From contig NZ_OZ018776.1 of NCBI RefSeq assembly GCF_963970025.1, forward strand, positions 1,054,001 through 1,118,000: 64,000 nt of DNA, read 5' to 3'. The notes under the pieces are model-generated. The model did no database searches. It had not been told where the DNA came from and worked only from the letters and a program-made list of their open reading frames with translations. This stretch comes from Rickettsia helvetica (lineage in GTDB: Bacteria; Pseudomonadota; Alphaproteobacteria; Rickettsiales; Rickettsiaceae). How positions within the stretch are numbered: position 1 is the first letter of the stretch; each line of letters opens with the position of its first letter. Position numbers and translations under genes: made by a program. Of this stretch, positions 27,840 through 37,873 are shown one piece after another.

Positions 27840-28551
27840 AAAAGAGGGAATTGTTTCTGTTGATAAAAGCTATTATGCGACAAGACCGATTACCGGAGGT
27901 CTTGCCTTGATTAAAGTAAATAGTTTAAAAATATCGGAGTTTATAATAATAATCTATTAGCGGGTTATACTGATGATAAAGGTAAAATGCTTGTACCTAA
28001 CATAACACCGTATGTTCCTTCTGAAATAAGACTAGACGATGAAAATCTACCTCTTAATACCGAGTTTGAGGATATTTCTTTGAAAGTTGCTCCAAAAACA
28101 AAATTAGCAGTATTATTAATCAATATTATTATATCAGGAAATGCTGTGGCGTTACTTGCAACATGTAATATATCAGTTCCAACTGTAAGTTTTGGTAGTT
28201 TTGCTGTTTCTTCCGTTAGAACCACTTCTGTTAATGCTATGGTTACGTGCAGCGGCTTATTATCTCTGCTTGTTAGCTATACCGTAACTTTTAGTACAGG
28301 TGCTGCTAATATTTATAACCCAAGCAATATGATTAATGGGGTACGTAAGCTGCATTATAATTTATACAAAGATGCAGGTTTTACTCAAATACTCGAACAC
28401 TAGTAGTACTGTAACATTTACCGATAGCTATTTATTAGGGCTTGGACCGGTAACAAGAAACTACACGGTCTATGCACGCCTGCCGTCACAACCTCTTGCC
28501 GCTGCTGGTACGTTTCAAGACACTATTACTGCAACCGTAACCCAGCCATAG
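27840..28551 (+). pseudogene. Fused remnants of a Csu-type pilus usher and a spore-coat-U (CsuA/B-like) pilin
   Basis: Frame-corrected, the first part reads GIVSVDKSYYATRPITGG, then IGVYNNNLLAGYTDDKG, VPNITPYVPSEIRLDDENLP and LKVAPKTK, the C-terminal plug/CTD strands of Csu-type fimbrial ushers. Without a stop, the frame continues into a hydrophobic signal-peptide-like stretch (LAVLLINIIISGNAVALLA) and TCNISVPTVSFGSF, TVTCSG-like and LHYNLYKD, the spore-coat-protein-U pilin fold. A frameshift near 28390 leads to ASTVTFTDS-like, NYTVYARLPSQPLAAAGTFQ and DTITATVTQP, the end of that domain. So an usher gene end and a pilin gene have been joined by deletion. Not functional. Confidence 0.78.
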
Positions 28552-28809
28552 CTATATAATAAAAAAATCTTTGAAATCAAGATTCTTCAGCCTAGATATC
28601 TGTGTTCTAACTTTATTGCTTGCATAGATTGATTTACAGGGTGCTGGACATTGCTGTCCGGTATTATGAAGTTGTATTTTTATTATAATATCAAAAACAA
28701 TTTAAGTTTTATATTACATAATTAATAATTATAATAATGTTATTACTATAACTATATTTAGTTATTTTGTAGTTACTTAATATTTTTAACTTAAATAAAG
28801 GTCGAAGTT

Positions 28810-29450
28810 ATGAAAAATGAAGAACAACAAAATCAACCAGCTCCAAAACATGGTCGAATAATATTCCCTCTTTACACAATGGGAAAAGTTTGTGTAGATA
28901 AGAAGCTAATAGATGAAGAGTGGAAACTTAACGGATTTGAAACAGGGAAAGGGAGTGATGAGCGTTTTGGGGATGATGTCGCAGGGGAACCGCTACCACT
29001 AGATGGGCATATTCTTAATGGTGGGCGTATAGATGATACAGATTGGGTAAAATGCTACTAATGAAGAAATAAGAGCGGAATTAAAAGATCCAACGTTTAA
29101 CTGGATAAACTTTGCTATACCATTAGAGGGTGAGAAAAAACTTACAATAGAATGGGATTATACTGCGTCACATAAAACTCGCGGTTATATTAGTGCAAAT
29201 GACAAAGGCAGAGTTTACCTTTGAAAATAGACTGAAACACGACGATTTAGAAGAAATTTATAGTGAACTTTCTGATACATTCCCTTACTGGGATCATACA
29301 TTAGCTCCTTCTAAAACGATTGAAGTAACTTTTCCAGACAGAGATCCAGGATATTATGTTGTAGAAGTTGATTGAATAGTAGCCGACACACCACGTAAAT
29401 TTGTTTCATCGTTTATTGTTGAATATAAGGATGAGGTTTTATACCAATAG
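28810..29450 (+). pseudogene. AA10 lytic polysaccharide monooxygenase / chitin-binding-like protein, broken
   Basis: The first ORF (83 residues, starting after gtcgaagtt) has HGRIIFP with His14 and LPLDGHILNGGRID. Shifted, it continues DPTFNWINFAIPLEG, LTIEWDYTASHKTRGYIS, then after another shift SKTIEVTFPDRDPGYYVVEV, a TGA, and IVADTPRKFVSSFIVEYK. This matches the block order of AA10 proteins such as GbpA (HGY..., DGKIASA, WTFTANH.TK, GYQVILAVWDV.DT). Both histidines of the copper brace have counterparts (His14 and the His of SHKT). There is no signal peptide before His14, so even the intact ancestor may have been exported unusually. Breaks at about 29060, 29205 and 29373. Confidence 0.68.
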
Positions 29451-30035
29451 ATCTTAATACAAATGATGGAGAATGCCTTTAACGTTATTCCCGCGTAGAT
29501 ACGGTCTTATTACATGGATCGGTTTTCCTTCTGTTGCGCTGTGACTTGATCACGTGATCCAGCTTAAGATACTAAAATTATTAGTATTGTAAGTTGTTTT
29601 TTTGGATACCGTGGCTTAGAGCCACGGTATGACATTTTTGCTATTTTCCGAGCCATGCAACAATACCTGACCGCAGGCATCCAGTACTTTAAAGCTTTTT
29701 AAATAGTTTTGATATCCACTTTTATCTAGTATGATATCGATCCTTAAACTGATGCCTACGCGGGAATGCAACCTGGATCCACGCAACGATGCCTTACTTC
29801 CGCAGGGTAAGAGACTGCTTGTGCCTTAAGAAAGCATAATATTTGTAAAAACTATTCTATATAGTAATCAAGGATGATTTGTGTCAAGTCAAAAATCTAA
29901 AAAAAAATAAATATTTATATTGAATAAATTATTATTCTCGTGTCTACTTAGGTGAAGATTCTATACACTGAATATGGTGTCATTTTTTCAAAATAAGCAT
30001 TATAAATAACGCCTACAACCCCATTAGTACCTATA
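29451..30035. repeat. Composite palindromic repeat region upstream of nrdA
   Basis: No gene lies here. The outer words attcccgcgtag (29492) and ctacgcgggaat (to about 29769) are inverted. Within them are a family B element (29538-29634: gacttgatcacgtgatccag ... ccacggtatgacat) with a central tactaaaattattagta stem, and family D words (cgagccatgcaacaatacc). A last D half (ggatccacgcaacgatgcc) ends at about 29810. From 29811 to 30035 is AT-rich spacer that should hold the nrdA promoter. Confidence 0.75.
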
Positions 30036-31859
30036 ATGAACACGCTTAAAAAAAACAAATTTCAAATAACTATAAACAACAACCATAACAATTTACTTAC
30101 TCCTTTCGGTAAAGCTATTCTGCGAGATCGATATCTTATGAAAGGTGAGGATTTTCAAGATTTATTTGCAAGAGTTTCTAGTTATTATGCCGAAAATAAA
30201 CAGCATGCTCAGAAGTTATATGAATATATGAGTAAAATGTGGTTTATGCCGGCAACACCGATCTTAAGTAACGGTGGAACGGATAGGGGGCTTCCTATTT
30301 CATGCTTCTTGAATGAGACCGATGATAGCTTAGACGATATAGTAAATTTATGGACAGAAAATGTTTGGCTGGCTTCGAGAGGAGGGGGGATTGGTAGCTA
30401 TTGGGGTAATGTTCGGTCTATAAACGAAGAAATTCATAATAAGGGTCACTCTTCGGGAATCATACCGTTTATTAAAGTAATGGATTCTATGACTCTTGCT
30501 ATTTCGCAAGGTTCCATTAGGCGAGGTTCATCAGCTGTATATTTACCTATTAATCACCCTGAAATTGAAGAGTTTATCGATATAAGACGTCCAACAGGGG
30601 GGGATATAAATAGAAAATCTCTCAATATTCATCACGGTATAGCTATTACCGATGAATTTATGAAAGCCGTTGAAAACAATACGGATTTTGACCTTATTAG
30701 TCCTGCTACCAAAAAAGTTGTAAATAAAGTTAGAGCAAGAGATTTATGGGTTAAGTTATTAACTACTAGAATAGAAACGGGTGAGCCTTACTTATTATTT
30801 ATCGATAGTGTTAATAAATCCATACCTGAGCATCATAAAAAATTAGGGCTTCAAGTTAAAATGTCCAATCTTTGTAGCGAAATTACATTGCCGACGGGAA
30901 TTGATCATTTAGGAAAGTCAAGAACTGCTGTTTGCTGCCTTTCTTCTTTAAATTTAGAGTATTATGAAGAGTGGAAAGATGATAAAGAATTTATCCATTC
31001 TATTATGTTGTTCCTTGATAATGTTTTAGAAGACTTTATTAATAAAGCACCGGATACTATGGCAAGAGCTAAATATTCGGCTTTGCGTGAGCGAAGCGTT
31101 GGACTTGGCGTAATGGGATTCCACTCATTTTTGCAAATGAAAAAAGTACCGATAGAATCGGTTATGGCAAAAGTTTGGAATAAAAAAATATTTGAATATA
31201 TATCTGCTGAAGCCGATAAAGCCTCAATAGAAATCGGTAAAGAAAAAGGAGCATGTCCTGATGCTTTAGATGCAGGAAGTAATGAACGATTTAGCAATAA
31301 AACCGCAATAGCACCTACCGCTTCAATTTCGGTAATAGCAGGTAATGCCTCACCTGGAATAGAGCCGTTTGCCGCTAATAGCTTTGTACAAAAGACTTTA
31401 ACCGGTTCTTTTAACGTGCGTAACAAACATTTAGAAAAGTTATTAGAAGAGACAGGATTTAATAATGATCAAGTTTGGTCTTCGATTGCAACACATGAAG
31501 GCTCAGTGCAACATTTAACATTTTTATCCGAAGAAGAAAAACAGGTTTTCAAAACCGCTTACGAAATTGATCAGAATTGGCTAATTGAACTGGCAAGCGA
31601 TCGTACTCCTTACATTACGCAAGCACAATCTTTAAACATCTTTTTACCGGGTAATGTTAGTAAGAAATATTTAAATAATATTCATTTTAAAGCCTGGAAA
31701 AAAGGAGTAAAAAGTTTATATTACTGTAGATCGACATCAATACAGCGAGCTGATAAGGTCTCGCATGACGTATTAAAAGCCGATTTTAAAGATTTAGAGA
31801 AACAAAATGACAAGCTAGCAGAAGCGGGTAACTATGAGGAATGCTTAGCTTGTCAGTAA
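30036..31859 (+). CDS. nrdA: Ribonucleoside-diphosphate reductase, alpha subunit (class I)
   Basis: The 607-residue catalytic subunit reduces ribonucleotides to deoxyribonucleotides with the NrdB radical. Seen: substrate-site segment [13 protein letters not shown] with an active-site Cys, [26 protein letters not shown] with the radical Cys, [19 protein letters not shown], and the C-terminal redox pair region ECLACQ. It lacks a long ATP-cone N-terminal extension; the first 30 residues are short. The length is that of the short class Ia/Ic-like forms. It is followed after 13 bases by an Rpn-type nuclease gene and then nrdB. Confidence 0.95.
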   Translation: MNTLKKNKFQITINNNHNNLLTPFGKAILRDRYLMKGEDFQDLFARVSSYYAENKQHAQKLYEYMSKMWFMPATPILSNGGTDRGLPISCFLNETDDSLDDIVNLWTENVWLASRGGGIGSYWGNVRSINEEIHNKGHSSGIIPFIKVMDSMTLAISQGSIRRGSSAVYLPINHPEIEEFIDIRRPTGGDINRKSLNIHHGIAITDEFMKAVENNTDFDLISPATKKVVNKVRARDLWVKLLTTRIETGEPYLLFIDSVNKSIPEHHKKLGLQVKMSNLCSEITLPTGIDHLGKSRTAVCCLSSLNLEYYEEWKDDKEFIHSIMLFLDNVLEDFINKAPDTMARAKYSALRERSVGLGVMGFHSFLQMKKVPIESVMAKVWNKKIFEYISAEADKASIEIGKEKGACPDALDAGSNERFSNKTAIAPTASISVIAGNASPGIEPFAANSFVQKTLTGSFNVRNKHLEKLLEETGFNNDQVWSSIATHEGSVQHLTFLSEEEKQVFKTAYEIDQNWLIELASDRTPYITQAQSLNIFLPGNVSKKYLNNIHFKAWKKGVKSLYYCRSTSIQRADKVSHDVLKADFKDLEKQNDKLAEAGNYEECLACQ

Positions 31860-31872
31860 GTATAATACAACT

Positions 31873-32736
31873 GTGCAAAGATATTTAGACCCAACAAATG
31901 ATATAGCATTTAAAAAATTGTTTACGGATAAAACAAGGTTACTAAGCTTTCTTAATAATATTATGAGGTTACCTGAAGAGTTAAGGATTATCGGCCTTGA
32001 ATATATTTCAAACGAACAAGTACCGGATTTAGGGCAGAATAAAAGGAGTATAGTAGACGTAAAAGTTAGAGATAACTCCGGTAGTATTTATATTGTTGAG
32101 ATGCAAAACGGCTATGCCGATGCTTTTTTAGCAAGAGTACAATTTTACGGTTATATAGCGTTTTCTTCGCAATTAAAAAGAGGAAAAGAATATGCTGATC
32201 TAGCTCCTGTAGTAATGGTAGTAATTACTTCTGGATTTCAGGCATTACCCGAGGAAAAAGAATGTATTAGCTGTCATCAAACTATTAATGTCAGCAACGG
32301 TAAGCATCAACTTAAATGCTTGTCTTACGTATTTGCTGAATTAGACAAATTTACCAAAGAAGCAGATGAGTTAGAAAGTTTAGAAGATGATTGGTTATAT
32401 ATGATGGCTAAATTCGATAGAGCAAAAGAACCCCCGAAATATATAAAAGATGAAATAGTATTATCAGCCTATAACACTATTGAACAATTTAACTGGAGTG
32501 AAGCAGAATACGATAATTATATTAAAGCGATGCTTGCTGCTCAAACGGAAGAGTTAAATCAAAAAAGTAAGTATAATGAGGGAAAAGCTGATAGGAAAGT
32601 TGAGGATATTGAAATTGGGAAAACTAGAAAAAATATTGAAATAGCAAAAGAAATGTTAGCGGATAATGAGCCGATAGAGAAAATAATTAAATATGCTAAG
32701 CTTTCAAAAGAAGAAATAGAAAAATTAAAAGAATAA
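31873..32736 (+). CDS. Rpn-family / PD-(D/E)XK nuclease-transposase-like protein
   Basis: The 287-residue protein starts with GTG ([20 protein letters not shown]), the characteristic N-terminus of the PD-(D/E)XK transposase/Rpn family. The nuclease core is [12 protein letters not shown] with Asp, followed by [20 protein letters not shown] (E-x-Q), the DxnExQ variant of the fold. The C-terminal half is a charged helical tail with a repeated [20 protein letters not shown] pattern. Family members move or nick DNA in a RecA-independent manner. It lies in a tight operon position between nrdA and nrdB (13- and 16-base gaps), which is unusual for the reductase operon. Intact. Confidence 0.88.
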   Translation: MQRYLDPTNDIAFKKLFTDKTRLLSFLNNIMRLPEELRIIGLEYISNEQVPDLGQNKRSIVDVKVRDNSGSIYIVEMQNGYADAFLARVQFYGYIAFSSQLKRGKEYADLAPVVMVVITSGFQALPEEKECISCHQTINVSNGKHQLKCLSYVFAELDKFTKEADELESLEDDWLYMMAKFDRAKEPPKYIKDEIVLSAYNTIEQFNWSEAEYDNYIKAMLAAQTEELNQKSKYNEGKADRKVEDIEIGKTRKNIEIAKEMLADNEPIEKIIKYAKLSKEEIEKLKE

Positions 32737-32752
32737 AAATAAAAGAAAAATT

Positions 32753-33736
32753 ATGTCACTACTTGATGCAAGTCCAATTTATAAACCATTTTCATATCCA
32801 TGGGCATATGAAGCTTGGCACACTCAACAAAAAATTCATTGGTTACCGGAAGAAATACCACTTGCCGACGATGTTAAAGATTGGAAATATAACTTAATTC
32901 CAGGGGAAAAACATCTATTAACGCAAATATTTCGTTTTTTTACACAGGCAGATATTGAAGTGAATAATTGCTATATGAAGCATTATTCACAAGTATTTAA
33001 ACCGACTGAAGTATTAATGATGTTATCGGCATTTTCTAATATGGAAACGGTACATATTGCAGCATATTCGTATTTACTTGATACGGTAGGTATGCCGGAA
33101 GTAGAATATTCAGCATTTCTTAAATATAAGGAAATGAAAGACAAGTATGATTATATGCAGCAATTCGGAGTGGATACCAAAGAAGATATAGCAACTACAC
33201 TAGCAGTATTTGGAGCTTTTACTGAAGGATTACAGCTATTTGCTTCTTTTGCGATCATGCTTAATTTTCCTCGTTTTAATAAAATGAAAGGTATGGGTCA
33301 GATTATTGCTTGGTCAGTGCGCGATGAAACACTTCATACTAACTCAATTATTACTCTGTTTAAGACTTTTGTAAGAGAAAACCCTGAAGTTTGGACGGAA
33401 ACTTTACGTAAACGTATTTATGAAGCTTGTACGACTATTGTGCATTTTGAAGATGCCTTTATTGAACTTGCTTTTGAAGTCGGCGGTATTGAGGGGTTAA
33501 CGGCATATGAAGTAAGACAATATATTCGTTATATTGCCGACCGTCGTTTAATGCAGCTAGGACTCAAAGATGTATATTTGGTAAATCATAACCCGCTTCC
33601 TTGGCTTGATGAAATGCTAAACGGAGTTGAGCATACGAACTTTTTTGAAAATAGAGCAACTGAATATTCAAAAGCAGCGACTACCGGTTCATGGGAAGAA
33701 GTATTCACTGAGATGGATACTAAAAGTGGAGGCTAA
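32753..33736 (+). CDS. nrdB: Ribonucleoside-diphosphate reductase, beta subunit
   Basis: The 327-residue ferritin-like protein carries the metal-radical cofactor for NrdA. Ligand-bearing helices are visible: FFTQADIEVNNCYMKHY (first Glu/His region), NMETVHIAAYSYLLD (Glu, His), GAFTEGLQLF (Glu) and WSVRDETLHTNSI (Glu, His). The C-terminal tail that docks on NrdA is present. Normal length for the class Ia/Ic type. Whether the cofactor is diiron-tyrosyl or Mn/Fe cannot be concluded here. It follows the Rpn-like gene by 16 bases. Confidence 0.93.
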   Translation: MSLLDASPIYKPFSYPWAYEAWHTQQKIHWLPEEIPLADDVKDWKYNLIPGEKHLLTQIFRFFTQADIEVNNCYMKHYSQVFKPTEVLMMLSAFSNMETVHIAAYSYLLDTVGMPEVEYSAFLKYKEMKDKYDYMQQFGVDTKEDIATTLAVFGAFTEGLQLFASFAIMLNFPRFNKMKGMGQIIAWSVRDETLHTNSIITLFKTFVRENPEVWTETLRKRIYEACTTIVHFEDAFIELAFEVGGIEGLTAYEVRQYIRYIADRRLMQLGLKDVYLVNHNPLPWLDEMLNGVEHTNFFENRATEYSKAATTGSWEEVFTEMDTKSGG

Positions 33737-33947
33737 ATAATATACTCAGATAGAACTTGAAAAATTGGCAGCAATATCTTTGTAAGACCTCAGATGCTGA
33801 ACGTGTTGTGTCGAAGTATACTACTCTTCATTTTACTTCGAATTATACATATTAATAACAAGAATAAAAAAAATTAAAAATACTAATCTTTATTTTTAAA
33901 AATTTTTTAAAATAGATTTAGAATATTTAAAAATTTCAAGTAATTTT

Positions 33948-36815
33948 ATGGCTGTTACAAATAATAAAAACTATCAAAAAGTTATAGGAAACGTTTTATC
34001 TTCTTCTAAAGCTAATAAAGTACTAAAGAGTGTAATTAAGGACTTATCGTCTTCAAAGAGTATAAGCTTAAGAACGATATTACTCGGAGCAAGGTTTGTT
34101 TTAACTAATCCTGTAAATACTTATAATCTTGTTAAGCTTGCTAAATCCTCTAATATATATCTTGATCCGGAATTTCAAAAATCACTTCTTGAAAAATCTC
34201 CAATATGGGAATTTTTAAAAAAACATTCAGATGATTTGCCTAAAATAGGTCAAATCTTAGCAAAAGCAGGCTTTAGGGAATTTCAAGATAAGAGTGCTTT
34301 AGATCAAAAGGGACTCGAAATACTAAAAGAATGTTTTAAAAATGAAAAAGTACTTAAAAAACTTCAAGAAATTGCAGTTGAAGTAAAGCAAGAGCTACCG
34401 GACTGGAATAAAGTGGCTTCTAGAAGTTTGGATATGCTGGTTACCGATAAAAACTTCAAAAAATTCTTTAACGAAAAGAGCGAAGATATTACGCATTACA
34501 TACGTACCGGAGCAACTGCAATACTTCCAAGCGATTATATAAAAACTTTTGATAATATATTACAAAAACCTCAAAGTAAGGATATATATGCAAAAGTTAT
34601 AAAAATATTTAATGAATATCCTGATTTTAAACAAGAACTAGCTGAAAATATAAATAATACTAATTCTCTAAAAAGATTTAACAAACTATCTCCTGAAAAA
34701 CAAATAATTATTGAAAGTTTCTTAGCAGAAGCAAAAGAACAAGCTAAACCTTTCTTAAAAGAATATTTTGAAAGCTACAAAATTGATCTTAAAATTTTAG
34801 ATATTATTCCTACTTTATTAAATAAAATTCCTGAGACAAAAGAGATTTTTGATACTCTTAATGCTCCAAATCAAGGTGTAATGATATCTCTTGAGCAATC
34901 CTTAGAAATGGTAGCGGGTGATGATAAATTAAAAAGTTTTTTTGCTAATAATAAAACAATCTTACCAAATATTGCTTTAGGTATTATTGAAAATACTCCT
35001 AGCGTACAAAGCATAATAAAAGAATATAATTTTGATAAACAAATGCTTAGTATAGTAGGCGAAGTTATGTCAAAACCGGAAATTGCTCATGAGATTATTG
35101 CAGACTTAAATAAAGGCGATTATATGAGTTTAACCGGTAATATAATCTCTGCCCTTAATGATCCTTCATTTAAATTAAAAGATATATTAGTAGAACAAAG
35201 TAAAGAAGGTCTATTTGATAATTTAATTACAGGAGTTTTAGAACAAGATGAAAAAAATAGCCAAACTATAAAACAACAACTTATAAATTATGGTCTGGAA
35301 GCGAGTGATGTTACAAAGCTAACTAGCATAATGCCTATATTACTTGATAAACCTGAATCATTAAAAACGGTTTTTCGAGATTTTATTAAAGGTGATTATA
35401 CGGGAATGGCAAAAGAGTTAATAGCTTTAACTAAAGACAATCCTGAAATTAAAGAATATTTAAACAATAATAGAGAAGTATTTACAAGTATTTTAGATAA
35501 AACTTTAGTGGACATACCCGGTATAAATAACCTTGATAAGAAAGAATTATATAATGTACTTCCATCAATGTTAAACCATCCTGATGAATTAGTTAAAGTT
35601 ATAGAGGAAGTTGAAAAAAGTAATTATCGTGGGGCCGCTAGTGCTATATATAATCTAGCTCAAAAAACAAATTATTTTGAAGGGCAATTGCCGAATATTA
35701 TCAAAGCAGGTTTTAGCTATGCTACTGAAAAAGTAAAAGACGTATTTAGTCCATCACAAGATTTTAAAGATAAAACTATAGATGAAATTACTCTTAGAAA
35801 TAATTTAAATAAAATACAAAATGGAAAATTCAACTTAGAGGGAGCTATATTAGTAGGTAATTTATCTAATATCGACTTCTCAGGCGTATCATTAAAAAAT
35901 GCAGATTTAACTAAAGTAACCTCTTTAAAAGATTGTAATTTTAAAAATACTAATTTAGCAGATGCTAAATTACCTGATAATTTAATGCTACTTACTGATA
36001 CTTACAATCTTGATAAAGCTATCCCTCCTTTAGTACCTGAACTAATTAAAGAACAACAAGCAAAATTAATTGATAAGGCAATTGATAAAGTATTTATACA
36101 AATACAAGCTGAAGGAAAAAGAAATTTACTTAGTAAAAAAGAATTTGTGCAACAAGTACAAATATTATATGAAGAAAATCAAACGGTTAAAGACTATATT
36201 ATAGAAAAACTAAATTCACTACCTATGAATATGGTTACTAATCTAGCTACTCCTAAAACAAACCAATATAAACATATTACAAATCATATAAATTCTCCAT
36301 TACAAATATTGAACCCTTTATATGAAAATATTGCAAATAAACAAGATATTAAGAGTAACTTATTGGCAAATATTTTAAGTGAACAAATATCACAAAAACT
36401 TTTTGATAAAGGTGATAATAGAGGTAAAGATTTTTACATGATTAATCAGATGCTAAAACCTATCGTTTCTGAATATTCTAAAGAAAATCCCGATAATATA
36501 AATAATTTTTTAGAGCCGAAAAATCTAGAAAAGTTAGCAAGTAATATTGCCTCTACTTTAAATTCTAAATCTAAATATACTTGGGCAGGCACTATTACCG
36601 GTGGAATTTATTTACCAAAAGAAATCTTCAATGAACAGTTAAAAGATAACTTTAAAAATGAGTTTGAAAATATTAATAAATTAAATGTTTTAAAAGAAGC
36701 ACAAAGTATCGTCTCAAATTTAAATAGTAAGATTAATATTGTAGGATCTAAGACAAATGCACTTTCCATTACTCCTATTTCCAATAATAAAAAGAAAGAA
36801 GAAATACATAGATAA
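33948..36815 (+). CDS. Large hypothetical protein with pentapeptide-repeat segment
   Basis: The 955-residue protein is mostly helical, Lys/Asn/Leu-rich, without signal peptide or membrane helices. Residues about 280-600 contain a loosely repeated helical unit (IMPILLDKPESLKTVFRDFI, KGDYTGMAKELIAL / IPTLLNKIPETKEIF / LPSMLNHPDELVKVIEEV, NYRGAASAIYNLA), probably an alpha-solenoid. Residues about 625-672 are pentapeptide repeats (LEGAILVGNLSNIDFSGVSL, KNADLTKVTSLKDCNFKNTN, LADAKL). Helical solenoids plus pentapeptide repeats suggest protein-protein interaction, perhaps with the host. I do not know a named family. Convergent with miaA with 5 bases between stop codons. Appears intact. Confidence 0.75.
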   Translation: MAVTNNKNYQKVIGNVLSSSKANKVLKSVIKDLSSSKSISLRTILLGARFVLTNPVNTYNLVKLAKSSNIYLDPEFQKSLLEKSPIWEFLKKHSDDLPKIGQILAKAGFREFQDKSALDQKGLEILKECFKNEKVLKKLQEIAVEVKQELPDWNKVASRSLDMLVTDKNFKKFFNEKSEDITHYIRTGATAILPSDYIKTFDNILQKPQSKDIYAKVIKIFNEYPDFKQELAENINNTNSLKRFNKLSPEKQIIIESFLAEAKEQAKPFLKEYFESYKIDLKILDIIPTLLNKIPETKEIFDTLNAPNQGVMISLEQSLEMVAGDDKLKSFFANNKTILPNIALGIIENTPSVQSIIKEYNFDKQMLSIVGEVMSKPEIAHEIIADLNKGDYMSLTGNIISALNDPSFKLKDILVEQSKEGLFDNLITGVLEQDEKNSQTIKQQLINYGLEASDVTKLTSIMPILLDKPESLKTVFRDFIKGDYTGMAKELIALTKDNPEIKEYLNNNREVFTSILDKTLVDIPGINNLDKKELYNVLPSMLNHPDELVKVIEEVEKSNYRGAASAIYNLAQKTNYFEGQLPNIIKAGFSYATEKVKDVFSPSQDFKDKTIDEITLRNNLNKIQNGKFNLEGAILVGNLSNIDFSGVSLKNADLTKVTSLKDCNFKNTNLADAKLPDNLMLLTDTYNLDKAIPPLVPELIKEQQAKLIDKAIDKVFIQIQAEGKRNLLSKKEFVQQVQILYEENQTVKDYIIEKLNSLPMNMVTNLATPKTNQYKHITNHINSPLQILNPLYENIANKQDIKSNLLANILSEQISQKLFDKGDNRGKDFYMINQMLKPIVSEYSKENPDNINNFLEPKNLEKLASNIASTLNSKSKYTWAGTITGGIYLPKEIFNEQLKDNFKNEFENINKLNVLKEAQSIVSNLNSKINIVGSKTNALSITPISNNKKKEEIHR

Positions 36816-36820
36816 ACGCA

Positions 36821-37873
36821 TTAATTAGTAAAAAAATTTCTTAATATTTGGGTAAATTCTTCTTGGTTAACATATTCCAATGTGATTTTATCTTGTATCT
36901 GATTTTTAAACCAAGTAACTTGTCTTTTAGCATACCTACGGGTCCTAATCATAGCAGCGTTTAAAGCCTCATCTAAAGTAAAATTGCCATCTAAATAAGC
37001 TAAAATTTCTTTTATCCCTACTGCTTTTAAATTTGAATAATCTTTAGGAGCAAATTGCTTTTTTATTAAAGCTATTTCATCAATTGCCCCTTCTTTAAAT
37101 ATCATATCTAAACGCTCATCACATGTTTTATATAAAAATTTTCGCTCAGGGTTTAAGAAAATAATTTTGAAATTAAAATCAGATAAGATTTGTTCTTTTG
37201 GCATAGTTTGAAAGGAAAAAATAGATTTACTGGTTTGCATGAATACTTCATAAGCTCTAATTAAACGCTGAGTATCATTTTGGTTTATTTTAAAAGCAGC
37301 AAGCGGGTCAAGCTGCTCTAATTTACTCCATAATTCTATATTGCCTATTTTAGCATGTAAGTTTCTTACTTGTTCTCGTAAATCTTCTGATATATCAGGA
37401 ATATTATTATAGCCAAAAACTAAAGAATTGATATATAAACCCGTTCCACCTATTAATATAGGTAGTTTACCCCTGCCGGTTATTTCTTTTATTTTTTTTG
37501 TAGCAAGTTTTAGATATTTTACTACCGAAAAATCTTCCGTAATAGATAAAAAATTATATAAGTGATAAGGTACAGCGTCATTCAGAAAACTTGATACAAG
37601 TGAATTTTGCAGGATTCGCCTGTGCTCACGTATTTTTATATGCTGTGCAGGTTCGCCTTTAAATTCATCTTGTCTGAAGCTTTCTGAATTTAGCTGTATT
37701 TTTGTGTTATAAATTTGAGGCGGAGAAGCGGTAATAATAGGAATTTCCTTATAAACCTGCATTGAGTCGATGTTTACTATTTCCCCATTATATATTTTAG
37801 CCAGTGCATGCCCTAAATAAGACTTCCCACTAGCAGTTGGACCGCATAATATAATTATTTCTTTCTTTATCAC
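36821..37873 (-). CDS. miaA: tRNA dimethylallyltransferase with in-frame palindromic element
   Basis: The 350-residue enzyme adds a dimethylallyl group to A37 of tRNAs reading UNN codons. P-loop GPTASGKS at residues 11-18, [15 protein letters not shown], and [13 protein letters not shown] near the C-terminus are all present. It is about 40 residues longer than usual: residues about 59-99 (from [19 protein letters not shown] to SSFLND) have no family counterpart and are encoded by a palindromic element at 37573-37690. The element lies just before VPYHLYNFL, the substrate-site segment (usually PHHLYDxL), so the insert must be tolerated at the surface. Otherwise intact. Confidence 0.95.
   Translation of the reverse strand: MIKKEIIILCGPTASGKSYLGHALAKIYNGEIVNIDSMQVYKEIPIITASPPQIYNTKIQLNSESFRQDEFKGEPAQHIKIREHRRILQNSLVSSFLNDAVPYHLYNFLSITEDFSVVKYLKLATKKIKEITGRGKLPILIGGTGLYINSLVFGYNNIPDISEDLREQVRNLHAKIGNIELWSKLEQLDPLAAFKINQNDTQRLIRAYEVFMQTSKSIFSFQTMPKEQILSDFNFKIIFLNPERKFLYKTCDERLDMIFKEGAIDEIALIKKQFAPKDYSNLKAVGIKEILAYLDGNFTLDEALNAAMIRTRRYAKRQVTWFKNQIQDKITLEYVNQEEFTQILRNFFTN
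37573..37690. repeat. Coding-type palindromic element within miaA
   Basis: Imperfect terminal arms: ttcagaaaacttgatacaag at the left against cttgtctgaagctttctgaa at the right. The element keeps the miaA frame open. The left words tacagcgtcat and acttgatacaag also occur in the gpsA insert at the window start, so both come from one family. Confidence 0.82.

Noticed and set aside
30962..31426. 154-residue minus-strand ORF inside nrdA
   Set aside because: Antisense shadow of a conserved enzyme gene.
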